The position numbers and the translations under genes are program-made. From Candidatus Poribacteria bacterium (lineage in GTDB: Bacteria; Poribacteria; WGA-4E; JAJDTR01), in NCBI GenBank assembly GCA_022827055.1, contig JAJDTR010000115.1, positions 1-64,000 of the forward strand: DNA of 64,000 nt, in the 5' to 3' direction. The notes under the pieces were generated by a model. The model searched no databases and was not told the origin of the DNA. It saw only the letters and a list, made by a program, of their open reading frames with translations. Below, piece after piece: positions 1-8,435 of this stretch. Each line of letters starts with the position of its first letter. Position 1 is the first letter of the stretch.

Positions 1-165
1 CTTAGACACAGTGATTTTTACTGGCCATTTCCTTACGATGACGAACCCGACGTGGAGTTCAGAAGAGGTGAAGTGGTCTTGGAAAATGCCTTGAGTGCTT
101 TGAAAACACTATATGATTTGCAAAATGAAATTGGGATGATAATTCTACCAGTAACGAAAGAGTGA
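1..165 (+). CDS. C-terminal end of an unidentified protein (5' cut by window edge)
   Basis: Frame 1 is open from the first base to a TGA at 163-165, giving 54 residues with an ordinary composition (acidic FPYDDEPDVEF followed by a helical ALSALKTLYDLQNEIG stretch). The composition looks coding, but there is no start, no domain I recognise, and the piece is short, so it could be chance. It is followed by the transposase remnant on the other strand, so the gene probably lies mostly upstream of the window. Confidence 0.4.
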   Translation, partial: LRHSDFYWPFPYDDEPDVEFRRGEVVLENALSALKTLYDLQNEIGMIILPVTKE

Positions 166-261
166 GAAAGTTAAGTGGCGTCCAAAGTCCCTTCGAAGTG
201 TTTCTAACGAGGCCATGGAGGATATGGACTATAAAGTGCATCAGAAATCTCACTCGAAGAC

Positions 262-850
262 TCATTTCATATAGACACTGAAGACGCCTTTTTCACATCT
301 GTTAGCGAACTTGTAGCAGCTTTCTCTGATATACGACGGAAACCACTTTACGGAGTAGTGATGATGCGTCCCGTGGAAGGCTCCTTTCAATTACGCCCAG
401 AGGGATTCTGCGGTGTTAGTGTGAGAATATCCATTTTCGCCCACATATTCCTTGGACTTAGGCTTCACGGCATATTGAACAGATTCTTAATTAATATTAT
501 CCAAAAGAAATACTTGATATTCTGTCCTGACAGATTCTTCATCAGTTGAGCAACTACTCTTTCTCCTCGCACTACCGCTCCAATGTCGGGTGCTTTCTTT
601 GTTCCTCTACGGCTCTTGCAGCCGCCACCCTGTGGCATTCCTTCAACATATGCCTCGTCCACTTCAACGATTCGGTTCAAGCGAACGTCACCTCCCTCCG
701 TCATCTTCTCTCTATTCCCGTTGCAATAAGCCACACCCGCTTCTGATTCATGCTTAAATCCCTAGCGAGTTGGCACGAGGAAACGGACTTCATAGCATTG
801 GAGATGATTGAAATTGCCGAGTCTTATCGTCGCGGTGCCAGTGGTTTAAG
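262..850 (-). pseudogene. Degenerate IS1595-family (ISXO2-like) transposase
   Basis: Three frames on the minus strand carry consecutive pieces of an ISXO2-type DDE transposase. The first, near 830-725, holds the helix-turn-helix-like SVSSCQLARDLSMNQKRVW. A frameshift near 715-725 leads to the second (734 down to about 500), with the catalytic-region motif VEVDEAYVEG and the following RRGTKKAPDIGAVVRG. A second break near 490-500 leads to the third (about 480 down to 262), with KEYVGENGYSHTNTAESLWA, an in-frame TAA after LWA, and GTHHHYSVKWFPSYI. The family normally encodes one uninterrupted protein of about 280-320 residues, so two frameshifts and a stop make this a dead copy. No terminal inverted repeats could be confirmed. 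Confidence 0.8.
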
Positions 851-891
851 GCATCTGCACCTTTGATGTCTCAATAACCTATTTGCACCTT

Positions 892-1662
892 CTATTCCGG
901 CGGATATCGCGGCAGCCAGTAACCGCCGTCAACGCGAAGCGTGGCGCCGGTTATGTAATCGGCTGCGTCTGAACACAAAAACGCTGCCGCCTTCCCGATA
1001 TCTTCGATCGTTCCAAGCCGTCCCCACGGTAATTTCTTCGCGCCTTCCCTCTGCTCCTCGACAGTCGAATAGTTCCGCTCTCCTGGAGTGTCCGTCCAAC
1101 CGGGCTCAATCACGTTGACGTTGATGCGATGTCCTGCGAGCTCGGTCGCGATCGTGTTCCCCATGTTGATGATGCCGGCTTTCGCCGTGTTGTACGGGAC
1201 GGAGTTCCCAAACGGAAGAAAGGCGTGGACTGAACTAATGATGAGAATTTTCCCGCCTCCGCCGCGTGCCACCATGTGCCTTGCTGCGATTTGACTGCAA
1301 TGGAACACGCCCCACATACAAACATCAATGGTTTGAGCGGCGTCCTCAACGGAAAGCTCCAGAAACGGGTTGCGGATACTGCTTCCGGCGTTGTTTACGA
1401 GAATGTCAATCTTTCCGAAACGGTCAAGGCTCTGTTGAACTCCCGCCTCCACAGAATTCCGATCAGTGACATCACCAACCACGATTATCGCTTCTCTCCC
1501 GACTTGGCGGATCATTTCAACGGTCTCTGCTGCCGCCTCCGGATTTTCCATGTCGTAGATTACGATGTCGGCACCACATTTTGCCATTTCAAGCGCGCAG
1601 CCGCGCCCAATCCCGCGCGCTCCGCCGGTAATGAATGCCACTTTGTTCTTCAAGTCGATCAT
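892..1662 (-). CDS. Short-chain dehydrogenase/reductase (SDR), classical type
   Basis: A 256-residue NAD(P)-dependent oxidoreductase of the classical SDR fold, probably cytoplasmic. The cofactor motif TGGARGIG is at residues 12-19, NNAG at 90-93, the catalytic Ser at 143/144, and the Tyr-x3-Lys pair (YNTAK) at 157-161. The C-terminal ITGATLRVDGGY is typical of the 3-oxoacyl-ACP reductase/glucose dehydrogenase-like branch. Length is normal. The start is preceded by GGAG about 10 bases upstream. It stands alone, with the UvrD-type gene about 300 bp upstream on the same strand. The substrate cannot be told from sequence; a sugar or polyol dehydrogenase is as likely as a keto-reductase. Confidence 0.93.
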   Translation of the reverse strand: MIDLKNKVAFITGGARGIGRGCALEMAKCGADIVIYDMENPEAAAETVEMIRQVGREAIIVVGDVTDRNSVEAGVQQSLDRFGKIDILVNNAGSSIRNPFLELSVEDAAQTIDVCMWGVFHCSQIAARHMVARGGGGKILIISSVHAFLPFGNSVPYNTAKAGIINMGNTIATELAGHRINVNVIEPGWTDTPGERNYSTVEEQREGAKKLPWGRLGTIEDIGKAAAFLCSDAADYITGATLRVDGGYWLPRYPPE

Positions 1663-1811
1663 TTTGGTTTTTCTCCGTGTAATACTGAGATGAATCGAAA
1701 TTTAGCTCGACTCTGTACATCTGATCGACTTAACGGGCACCGCAATAACCACGTGTTACCGGAAGTCGAACGGGGAATTAATTCTCGCGGCTCTTTGGTA
1801 TACCGTTGAAA

Positions 1812-1892
1812 AAGCCGACAGCAGTTTGTGACACCATACTGTTGCCGCCCCACTAGCCTTTTCAAAGGCTGGTGCGCGGTGCGCACCCTACA
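1812..1892. repeat. Double-hairpin dispersed repeat (copy 1)
   Basis: In the 301-bp gap between the SDR and UvrD genes. It holds two adjacent perfect hairpins: AGCCTTT/AAAGGCT (1855-1861 with 1864-1870) and GGTGCGC/GCGCACC (1871-1877 with 1881-1887). A related copy lies at 35225-35302. On the minus strand it is downstream of the UvrD stop and could act as a terminator, but no T-run follows. Confidence 0.6.
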
Positions 1893-1963
1893 AATTCGAG
1901 TTTAGGCGCCGAACTAAACGCAGCGAGGTCGCATCACCAAGTAAATGATCGTTTGGGTTAAGT

Positions 1964-4900
1964 TCAGCGTCTTGAACGGCGCGGGGACCAGCGATTGATG
2001 AGGTTTGACGGGATTTCGCGAGTGAACATGGACGGCGCGCGTTCCAAATCGCCGCGGCGGCGGACAACAGAGGTCAGATAGAGCCGCTCCTTGGCTCGCG
2101 TCATGCCGACGTAGAACAGCCGGCGTTCCTCTTCAAGTTCCGCCAAAGGCTGGTCTTTGCGCCTTATGGGGAATGTTCCCTCCTCCATGCCTGTAATGAT
2201 GACTATTCGAAACTCTGTTCCTTTCGCCGCATGAAGGGTCATCAGGGTAATTTTGTCGGATTCGATCTCGGTTTCGTCTGCGCTATTGATTAACTTCTGA
2301 TAGTCCAAGAAACCGGAAATGTCTTTTTCTCGACTATTCCTCTCAAAATGCAGCATGCCGTTCATAAATCTTGCCCGTCTGTTTTCCCACTCCCCATCTT
2401 CCGGAAAATCCGGAGGCGTAGTTTTGCGGAGTCTTTGAAGGTATCCTCCAATATCTTCCACCTCTGTTAATCCCATGGAAGACAGCAGTTTATCCGTCTC
2501 GGGACGGCGGCATTGTACGTAGCGTGCGGACGCGTGAAGATATGCTTCTATGGCAGCCGATGGACGTTCATCGTCCAGTGCATTCTCGGAGCCTTCAGTT
2601 TCCCGCCGATCCGCTTGATTCGCGAGAATCCCGACTCCCACAAGCGGCAAAAATTCCGTCAGTGAGCGCACCTCGCGATGGCGAAGATTGACCTTGACGA
2701 GCTCCTCAAACACGTTGTGATTTACCTGTATATCCTCAATCGCGCGGTGCATGGTATCATGTTCAATACCGAATTTTTCAGAGAGCGCCTCAAGATTGCA
2801 GGACTCTCGTGGATAAAGCCGTTGAGCGGTGACGAGGGTGTCGTAGCAGGGATTGGATAATCCGACATCCAATCGCCTGAGATCTCGTTCCAAGATTATG
2901 TTGTCAAATTCAATTACATTGTGCCCGATGAGGATGCGGTCTTGGATAAAACCGAGAAACCCCGGCAGAACCGCCTCAATACTCGGCGCGTCTTTGACGG
3001 TCTCGTTGTCGATCCCGTGAACGCGGGTGCTTGCCGCGGGAATAGCGCGTGATGGCTTTACATATTGATGGTATCGTTCAACTTCGTTTCCGATGATGTT
3101 AAGCCGCTTGGCAGCGATCTCGACAATTTCTGCCCGCTTGGGATTGTAGTCGGTGGTTTCGAGGTCGTAGACAATCATGTCAGCGAAATTTGGGGTTTCA
3201 AAGTAGCCGACGACTCTCTGACACAGCTTCAGCGCGATGACACTTTTGGCAATTTCCGAAATGTCACCAAGTTCTTCGTCTCGTCCTAACTGAATTACAT
3301 TCGCGCCTCCGTCCGGCTCGGACGCGATGAGGATTACCGTGGCGGTTGTTTCGGGCACAACCGCAGAGCGGCCAATCAGAATATTGATGCTGTCATGGTC
3401 GATTTGGAGTGTTTCGTTTCCCGAAGACAAAAATTCAATATGGACGCCGCAGTCTAGATAGCGCTCGATTGTCTGATGAACGATATGCGCGGCGCAGCGG
3501 GCATCAATCTCATGGGTAACCGTGATCCGCACCGACTCGCCGCGCTGTATCGCGCTGTACAGAGCGTCCGCAGCCATCCTGAGATACGGGATTTCGTCCC
3601 ATTCCTCAATTGTTCGAATCTCTTCATCGCGATAGGGGGAACGGCGGCTTTCAAGCAGATTAAACAGTCTCGACACTGCTCTGCCAATCTTTTCGCCTTT
3701 GATTTCATCGGTGAAGCCATCAATTTCCTCAAGAAACTGGCGGATATTCCGGCGTGTCAAGGGGCCGACATCTTCCGGATAGTTTTCAATCTCTTCGAGC
3801 AGTTCAACCAGTGTAAGTTTGTCACGCCGCGCCAACCACTTTAGCCGTGCAAGCGTTAGATCATCAATTAAACTCTGCGGAAAATTGAGCGCCCGCTCCA
3901 GATCACGCGGTAGGTGCCACTGGACAAAACTTAGATAGGACGAAATGTCTTGTGCGTGTGTCTCCCGGAACGAATTTTCTCGCCCGACGCGCTGGAACTG
4001 GATCCCTTCGTAATATAATCGATCCGCCAGCGCTTCCGCGAGTTGATGTGTCCGGTAAAAGACGGCGATATCTCCGTAAGAGTAGTGTCGTTCGTTGACG
4101 AGTTGACGGATGAGCTTGACAACGTGCGCCGCCTCCGCATTCGCATCACTCAACGTGTAGTGGAAAAGGGTATGTCCCGCGCCCCGATGCGTCTTCAGGG
4201 TACTCGTTTCCTGGCGGGTATTCTTGGAAATCACCGTCTGTGCCGCCCGCAGAATTTTCTCTGTACAACGATAGTGCTCGTCCAGTTCCACGACGGTCGG
4301 CTGAAAATCGGCTCTGAATCTCTCAATGTATTCCGGCATCGAGCCGCGCCAACTATAAATCGACTGATTTTCATCGGCGACTACCATCAAGTTACGATCG
4401 GGCACACGGCATAGCAGTCTTAAGAGTTCATACTGAGCGGCGTTGATGTCCTGATATTCATCGACAAGGATATAGCGGATATCGCGATGGTATTTGGCTC
4501 GGACGGCGGGGATTTTCTCAAGCACTTCGACAGTCCTGTAAAGTAAATCGTCAAAATCAAGCGCAGAATGTGCCGCGAGGTTGCTTTGATATGCCTTAAT
4601 TAGGTCCGCGATATTTTGGATGGCGGACGGGTCGTCAATCACATCGCCATCTCGCGTGCGAATCTCGCGCAATTCACCACCCGAAGCGAGCGGATCTTCC
4701 AACCTCACCTTATACGCTCCGATGATGTCGCGCAATTTCCAAGGGGGGTAGTCGAGTCGATTTAGTTTCAGCTCTCGCAGGCATTCTATCAGAATCTCTT
4801 CCTGTGTCTCCCGATCAAAAATCGTGAAGTTCTTGCTCAACCCGATTTCCTGAGCGTGTTCTCGCAGCAAGCCGACACAGAAGGCGTGGAAGGTATGGAT

Positions 4901-5158
4901 TCGAACGTCCAATCCCTGCGTTGCGCCGAGCAGATCCTTGATTCGGTCGAGCATCTCTTGCGCGGCTTTATTCGTAAAGGTGACAGCGAGGATTTGCTCC
5001 GGCGGGACGCGGTGTTGGTGGATGAGGTGGGCGATTCTGTGGGTGATAACCATCGTTTTGCCCGTGCCGGGGCCTGCGACGACCAAGATTGCGCCGTCTT
5101 TATGGATAACCGCCTCTCCCTGTTTCTCATTGAGTTCTTGAAGGTTTTCCATTTTCAC
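1964..5158 (-). CDS. UvrD/Rep-type superfamily 1 helicase with internal DnaQ-like 3'-5' exonuclease domain
   Basis: A 1064-residue protein. The helicase half shows the Q-motif (LNEKQGEAV), Walker A GPGTGKT at 29-35, Walker B YILVDEYQDIN, motif III VVADENQSIYSWRG, and near the C-terminus MTLHAAKGTEF (about 966-976) and LFYVGMTRAKERLYL (about 1010-1025). Between helicase regions, at about 655-830, lies a DEDDh exonuclease: DLETTDYNPKRAEIVEIAA (D-x-E), IGHNVIEFDNIILERDL, and a final HRAIEDIQVNH (His-x4-Asp). Residues 545-650 match nothing I recognise. A predicted DNA-unwinding and proofreading/processing enzyme in repair or recombination. GTG at 5158 is the longest start; ATG at 5152 is equally possible, as neither has a clear ribosome site. 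Monofunctional UvrD is about 720 residues, so the extra length is the inserted exonuclease and linker. Confidence 0.93.
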   Translation of the reverse strand: MKMENLQELNEKQGEAVIHKDGAILVVAGPGTGKTMVITHRIAHLIHQHRVPPEQILAVTFTNKAAQEMLDRIKDLLGATQGLDVRIHTFHAFCVGLLREHAQEIGLSKNFTIFDRETQEEILIECLRELKLNRLDYPPWKLRDIIGAYKVRLEDPLASGGELREIRTRDGDVIDDPSAIQNIADLIKAYQSNLAAHSALDFDDLLYRTVEVLEKIPAVRAKYHRDIRYILVDEYQDINAAQYELLRLLCRVPDRNLMVVADENQSIYSWRGSMPEYIERFRADFQPTVVELDEHYRCTEKILRAAQTVISKNTRQETSTLKTHRGAGHTLFHYTLSDANAEAAHVVKLIRQLVNERHYSYGDIAVFYRTHQLAEALADRLYYEGIQFQRVGRENSFRETHAQDISSYLSFVQWHLPRDLERALNFPQSLIDDLTLARLKWLARRDKLTLVELLEEIENYPEDVGPLTRRNIRQFLEEIDGFTDEIKGEKIGRAVSRLFNLLESRRSPYRDEEIRTIEEWDEIPYLRMAADALYSAIQRGESVRITVTHEIDARCAAHIVHQTIERYLDCGVHIEFLSSGNETLQIDHDSINILIGRSAVVPETTATVILIASEPDGGANVIQLGRDEELGDISEIAKSVIALKLCQRVVGYFETPNFADMIVYDLETTDYNPKRAEIVEIAAKRLNIIGNEVERYHQYVKPSRAIPAASTRVHGIDNETVKDAPSIEAVLPGFLGFIQDRILIGHNVIEFDNIILERDLRRLDVGLSNPCYDTLVTAQRLYPRESCNLEALSEKFGIEHDTMHRAIEDIQVNHNVFEELVKVNLRHREVRSLTEFLPLVGVGILANQADRRETEGSENALDDERPSAAIEAYLHASARYVQCRRPETDKLLSSMGLTEVEDIGGYLQRLRKTTPPDFPEDGEWENRRARFMNGMLHFERNSREKDISGFLDYQKLINSADETEIESDKITLMTLHAAKGTEFRIVIITGMEEGTFPIRRKDQPLAELEEERRLFYVGMTRAKERLYLTSVVRRRGDLERAPSMFTREIPSNLINRWSPRRSRR

Positions 5159-5268
5159 AACTTATTAAGGTTGGTTGATTTCTGCCGTGAATACAACCGT
5201 GAGTACCATTACAACGTTCTGCTTGACAGTGGAAATCGCCAACACTGAAAGTCTGTTTCAGCAGGTTT

Positions 5269-5640
5269 TTAGCTGTCATCGTTTGGCAAGTCAATTTCAT
5301 CCATCGTCTGTACGGTCAGGGCTTTCTCAAACAGCGCATCAAGACGGGAAAAATTCTGTATCAAGCTAATCTGATTCGTAACAGATTCAGGCACGGTCCC
5401 AAATCGCAGCCGCAGCAGTTTGAGAACGACTGATTGTTTCTCCTACGCTCTGCCTTCTGCTCGACCTTCTGTTTTGCCTTCTGCTTTACCTTCTACTTTG
5501 CCCTCCGCTTTGCCCACTGCTTTGCCTTGTTCAATGAGATGCTCAGCCATTGTCTGTGCCATGGTTTCTAACTCCTCTCTCTGAAGGTTGTTGGGCATAC
5601 GGCGAGGTTCGAATCGGAGTATATTGACAGCATCAGTCAA
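5269..5640 (-). pseudogene. Truncated duplicate of the Rpn-family nuclease C-terminus
   Basis: The minus strand repeats the last third of the intact gene at 5683-6801, nearly base for base: REELETMAQTMAEHLIEQGK, the KAEGK/RAEGRA repeats, then LKLLRLRFGTVPESVTNQIS to a TAA at 5269-5271. A TAG follows RAEGRA (GAG in the intact copy), and a 2-base deletion relative to the intact copy (QQPSDREE region) shifts the upstream frame. There is no nuclease domain. It arose by tandem duplication and is decaying. Confidence 0.8.
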
Positions 5641-5682
5641 AAAGTCACTCTTGCAGACGAATGGCGTACACTTGCACTGACT

Positions 5683-6801
5683 TTAGCGGTCGTCGTTTCG
5701 CAAGCCAATTTCCTCCAGCGTTTGTGCAGTCAGGGCTTCCTCAAACAGCGCATCAAGACGGGAGAAATTTCGTATTGAGCTAATCTGATTCGTAACAGAT
5801 TCAGGCACGCTCCCAAATCGCAGCCGCAGCAGTTTAAGCACGGCTGCCTGTTTCTCCTCTGCTCTGCCTTCTGCTCGACCTTCTGCTTTACCTTCTGCCT
5901 TACCTTCTACTTTGCCCTCTGCTTTGCCCTGTACTTTGCCTTGTTCAATGAGATGCTCAGCCATTGTCTGTGCCATAGTTTCTAACTCCTCTCTGTCTGA
6001 AGGTTGTTGGATGTGTTGGTCAACGAGTGTCCTCAATTCTTCGTGTTCTTCTGCCGGACGGCGATGTAGGATAAGCAACAGCAGATAGGAAATCGCTCGC
6101 CGCCTTTGTAACATCTGAGCTTCATCTAGTTCGTTAATATGCGACATTGCATTGACCAACGCAGCACTCATCGTTTCTCTATCTGCATGTTCCTTCTGTA
6201 AAACGGTTAGCAACCATCCGAGCGGATGATCGGTTTTCGTCAAGTGCGTTTCATCTGCTTCCTTTACACTTAAAAACAGTGTGTCAAAGTTAGGGACGAA
6301 CCGTCCGAGCTCATCGGGGGTGTCCATTATTGCATTAAGCGTCAGCGGCGCATTCCAACACTGCGCACCGGTGTAAAACACAATCGGTAGAATCGGACGG
6401 AAACGCCACTGGCTCTTGGGGACAGCCTCCGATTCCCACTCCCGTCGTTGGGAATCCCAAATCTGGGTCATGTAAAACAGCACCCGAAACCCCATTGTCG
6501 AATCGACTGTGGATTGATGTTCAATAAGGATGTAGATTAACAGTTCCTCCGATTCTGATGCAGATCGAAATGGGACGTTAAATATCATGTCGGATTCCTG
6601 TTCTCGGAGGTTATCGGGAACAAAACTTCTGTTAATCTGTGCGATTTGGCTAAAATCAATGCGCTCCACTAACTCGGTAGCGACGATTTCTAACAATCCA
6701 CGAACGTTTTCTCTGTCTTCAAACAACCATCGTGCACTGCGGTCCGGGAATTGTTCTATCCGAATGTCGAAATAACTGAGTATTTCAGCGCTTTCTGTCA
6801 T
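5683..6801 (-). CDS. Rpn-family recombination-promoting nuclease / putative transposase (PD-(D/E)XK fold)
   Basis: A 372-residue protein of the Rpn family (Transposase_31-like). The N-terminal nuclease domain (about 1-120) has the expected core: Asp in SDMIFNVPF, then LLIYILIEHQST with the E-x-Q/K catalytic strand, and GFRVLFYMTQIW. The middle is helical. From about 280 comes a low-complexity lysine/glutamate tail of KAEGK, KVEGK and RAEGR units, then a conserved C-terminal helix (LKLLRLRFGSVPESVTNQI). Family members are DNA endonucleases that raise RecA-independent recombination. I place the start at 6801, because GGAGG lies directly upstream; the longer TTG start at 6834 adds 11 residues. 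A broken partial copy follows immediately downstream. Confidence 0.88.
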   Translation of the reverse strand: MTESAEILSYFDIRIEQFPDRSARWLFEDRENVRGLLEIVATELVERIDFSQIAQINRSFVPDNLREQESDMIFNVPFRSASESEELLIYILIEHQSTVDSTMGFRVLFYMTQIWDSQRREWESEAVPKSQWRFRPILPIVFYTGAQCWNAPLTLNAIMDTPDELGRFVPNFDTLFLSVKEADETHLTKTDHPLGWLLTVLQKEHADRETMSAALVNAMSHINELDEAQMLQRRRAISYLLLLILHRRPAEEHEELRTLVDQHIQQPSDREELETMAQTMAEHLIEQGKVQGKAEGKVEGKAEGKAEGRAEGRAEEKQAAVLKLLRLRFGSVPESVTNQISSIRNFSRLDALFEEALTAQTLEEIGLRNDDR

Positions 6802-6834
6802 AGTCCTCCAGATTTCCACGCGCACATGAGTCAA

Positions 6835-7275
6835 TCAAGCGGTTATTGTGATAATGCCATGAATTTACGAAAGGTTGATAATCCTGAATGAAATTGAGAA
6901 ATCTGACGCGATGCCGTCCTTGATTATGCCTTCAATCCCTAAGGCGAGTGAAGTATGGAGAGAACGCACATTGTCCGCCCACAACGAGGGGTAGGCAAAG
7001 GCCATCGTGTGCTCAAACGGCGCGTTTTCATGTGCGGTCTCCTTTCGCGTTCCGTCTGCTCTCTCCTAACGTTGCGTGTCGACTTGTTCAAATACGGAAA
7101 CGCCTAATGTCTCACATAAAGCAGTTTATGTCTAAACGCAAGCCTCTCGTCGCTGTTGGTAGGTGAGATTTATAGTGAAATGATTGAGATTAACTGTCGT
7201 TCGCGGAACAAGCCCAAAAATAGACTGCCGTTATCAACCGATGATGACGCACGATTTCGGCGCCACTGGTCATCT
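6835..7275. other. Intergenic stretch with an uncertain open frame
   Basis: No convincing gene. The minus strand is open from about 7065 down to a TAA at 6865-6867, and reads like protein (PFEHTMAFAYPSLWADNV, then LALGIEGIIKDGIASDF), but it lacks a start and I recognise no family. It may be the tail of a deleted gene. No repeat or tRNA was seen. Confidence 0.3.
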
Positions 7276-8361
7276 TCATGAAGCCGCTCGATACCGTTCG
7301 ACATCCCCTGTCTCAACAATCACTTCGGACATTGGGGTGTTAAACTGATCGGCAGCGTGCTGGATGTGCCGATAGGTTGTTTCCGGCAGTTCAATACCGT
7401 TGGCTAACCGCTCCGCGCGGCGGCGATGCGCCAGATCGCCGGGCACCAACACCTCATCATTCCCCGGCGCCGGGGGTGTTCGCCTCATTCCATCCAGGAA
7501 GGCGCGCACCCCGCGCCCGTATGAATCCAGCGGTGTAAAGGCTTGCACGTTTATTATTTGCATAAAGGCGCCGCTCATGCCGTCTACTCCGAGGTCAAGG
7601 TATGGAGACAATCCTCCCAGCAGACAAGTCATTAACGAAAGCGCGTACCCTTTGTGCCCCCCGAGCGGAAGCAACCAGCCGCCGTCGAAAAAATCAGCGG
7701 GTTTAACGGTGGCGTTTCCGTGCTTATCAAGGATGCAGCCTTCCGCAAGATCTAGATTTTTGCTTTGGGCGACTCGAACTTTCCCCTCAGCGACCACACT
7801 TGTCGCGAAATCGGCGATGAACGGTTTGCTGTCACCCGTCGGAACGCCGATTGCAATTGCGTTCGTGTCCAACTTACCGACAGATCCTCCAAAGGGCACA
7901 ACGCGGGTGGGGGTCGTACAACCGAGGCCGACGCCGCACGTAATGACCCCGATGCAGCCCGCGCGTACCGCGGCTTCCGCGTATTCCCCCAGCCGCCCGA
8001 TGTGGCTCATGTGAACGAGGTTGGCACATGCCACATTACCGGTTTTCGCCTTCTCAATCGCCATGTGGATAGTCTGTAGAGAGGCGTAGTGCCCAAACCC
8101 ATGATTTCCATCCACGAGCAGCGAATTTGGCGTTTCTTTTACCACGCTTGGCTCCGCGGCGGGCTGCAAGGAGCCGTCGGCTATCCAGCCAAGATACTGC
8201 GGAATCCGGAGAACGCCGTGCGAGTCGTGCCCCGAGAGATTTGCATTAACCAGAATTCCCGCCACGCAGTCGGCGATATGGCGGGGCGCCCCTGCCCCTA
8301 TGAAGATCTGCCGCGTGATTGCATGAAGGTGGCTTGCGGCGAAGTTGTGTGTTTCCACCAA
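7276..8361 (-). CDS. Ldh2-family malate/L-lactate (2-hydroxyacid) dehydrogenase, copy A
   Basis: A 361-residue NAD(P)-dependent dehydrogenase of the Ldh2/MDG2 family (malate, L-sulfolactate, ureidoglycolate and similar), not the Rossmann type. Family landmarks are GHDSHGVLRIPQYL near 44-57, the HMSHIGRLGEYAE region near 122-134, and GGHKGYALSLM near 230, all tied to cofactor and substrate binding in this family. The start is a TTG at 8361: it aligns with the TTG start of the paralogue just upstream (VETHNF versus ADTHNF), and AGGA lies about 10 bases before it. A GTG one codon in is the alternative. It is the second gene of a two-gene tandem with a 75-bp gap. The substrate is unknown. Confidence 0.92.
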   Translation of the reverse strand: MVETHNFAASHLHAITRQIFIGAGAPRHIADCVAGILVNANLSGHDSHGVLRIPQYLGWIADGSLQPAAEPSVVKETPNSLLVDGNHGFGHYASLQTIHMAIEKAKTGNVACANLVHMSHIGRLGEYAEAAVRAGCIGVITCGVGLGCTTPTRVVPFGGSVGKLDTNAIAIGVPTGDSKPFIADFATSVVAEGKVRVAQSKNLDLAEGCILDKHGNATVKPADFFDGGWLLPLGGHKGYALSLMTCLLGGLSPYLDLGVDGMSGAFMQIINVQAFTPLDSYGRGVRAFLDGMRRTPPAPGNDEVLVPGDLAHRRRAERLANGIELPETTYRHIQHAADQFNTPMSEVIVETGDVERYRAAS

Positions 8362-8435
8362 GACCTATTTCCTAATTGACTTAATTTTGTCTCCAATGCC
8401 CAACCTTCCATCCGAATACCGGAGGCGCTCTTACA

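Noticed and set aside
1276-1809. 177-codon open frame on the plus strand opposite the SDR
   Set aside because: It lies antisense to a full SDR with all motifs, and its translation has no known domain; it is a shadow of codon bias.
5443-5640. Independent small gene
   Set aside because: It is the broken tail of a duplicated Rpn gene, with a shifted frame upstream and a stop in place of a Glu codon.
7400-8014. 204-codon plus-strand frame
   Set aside because: It is antisense to the Ldh2 gene and has a Pro/Ser/Arg-rich shadow composition.
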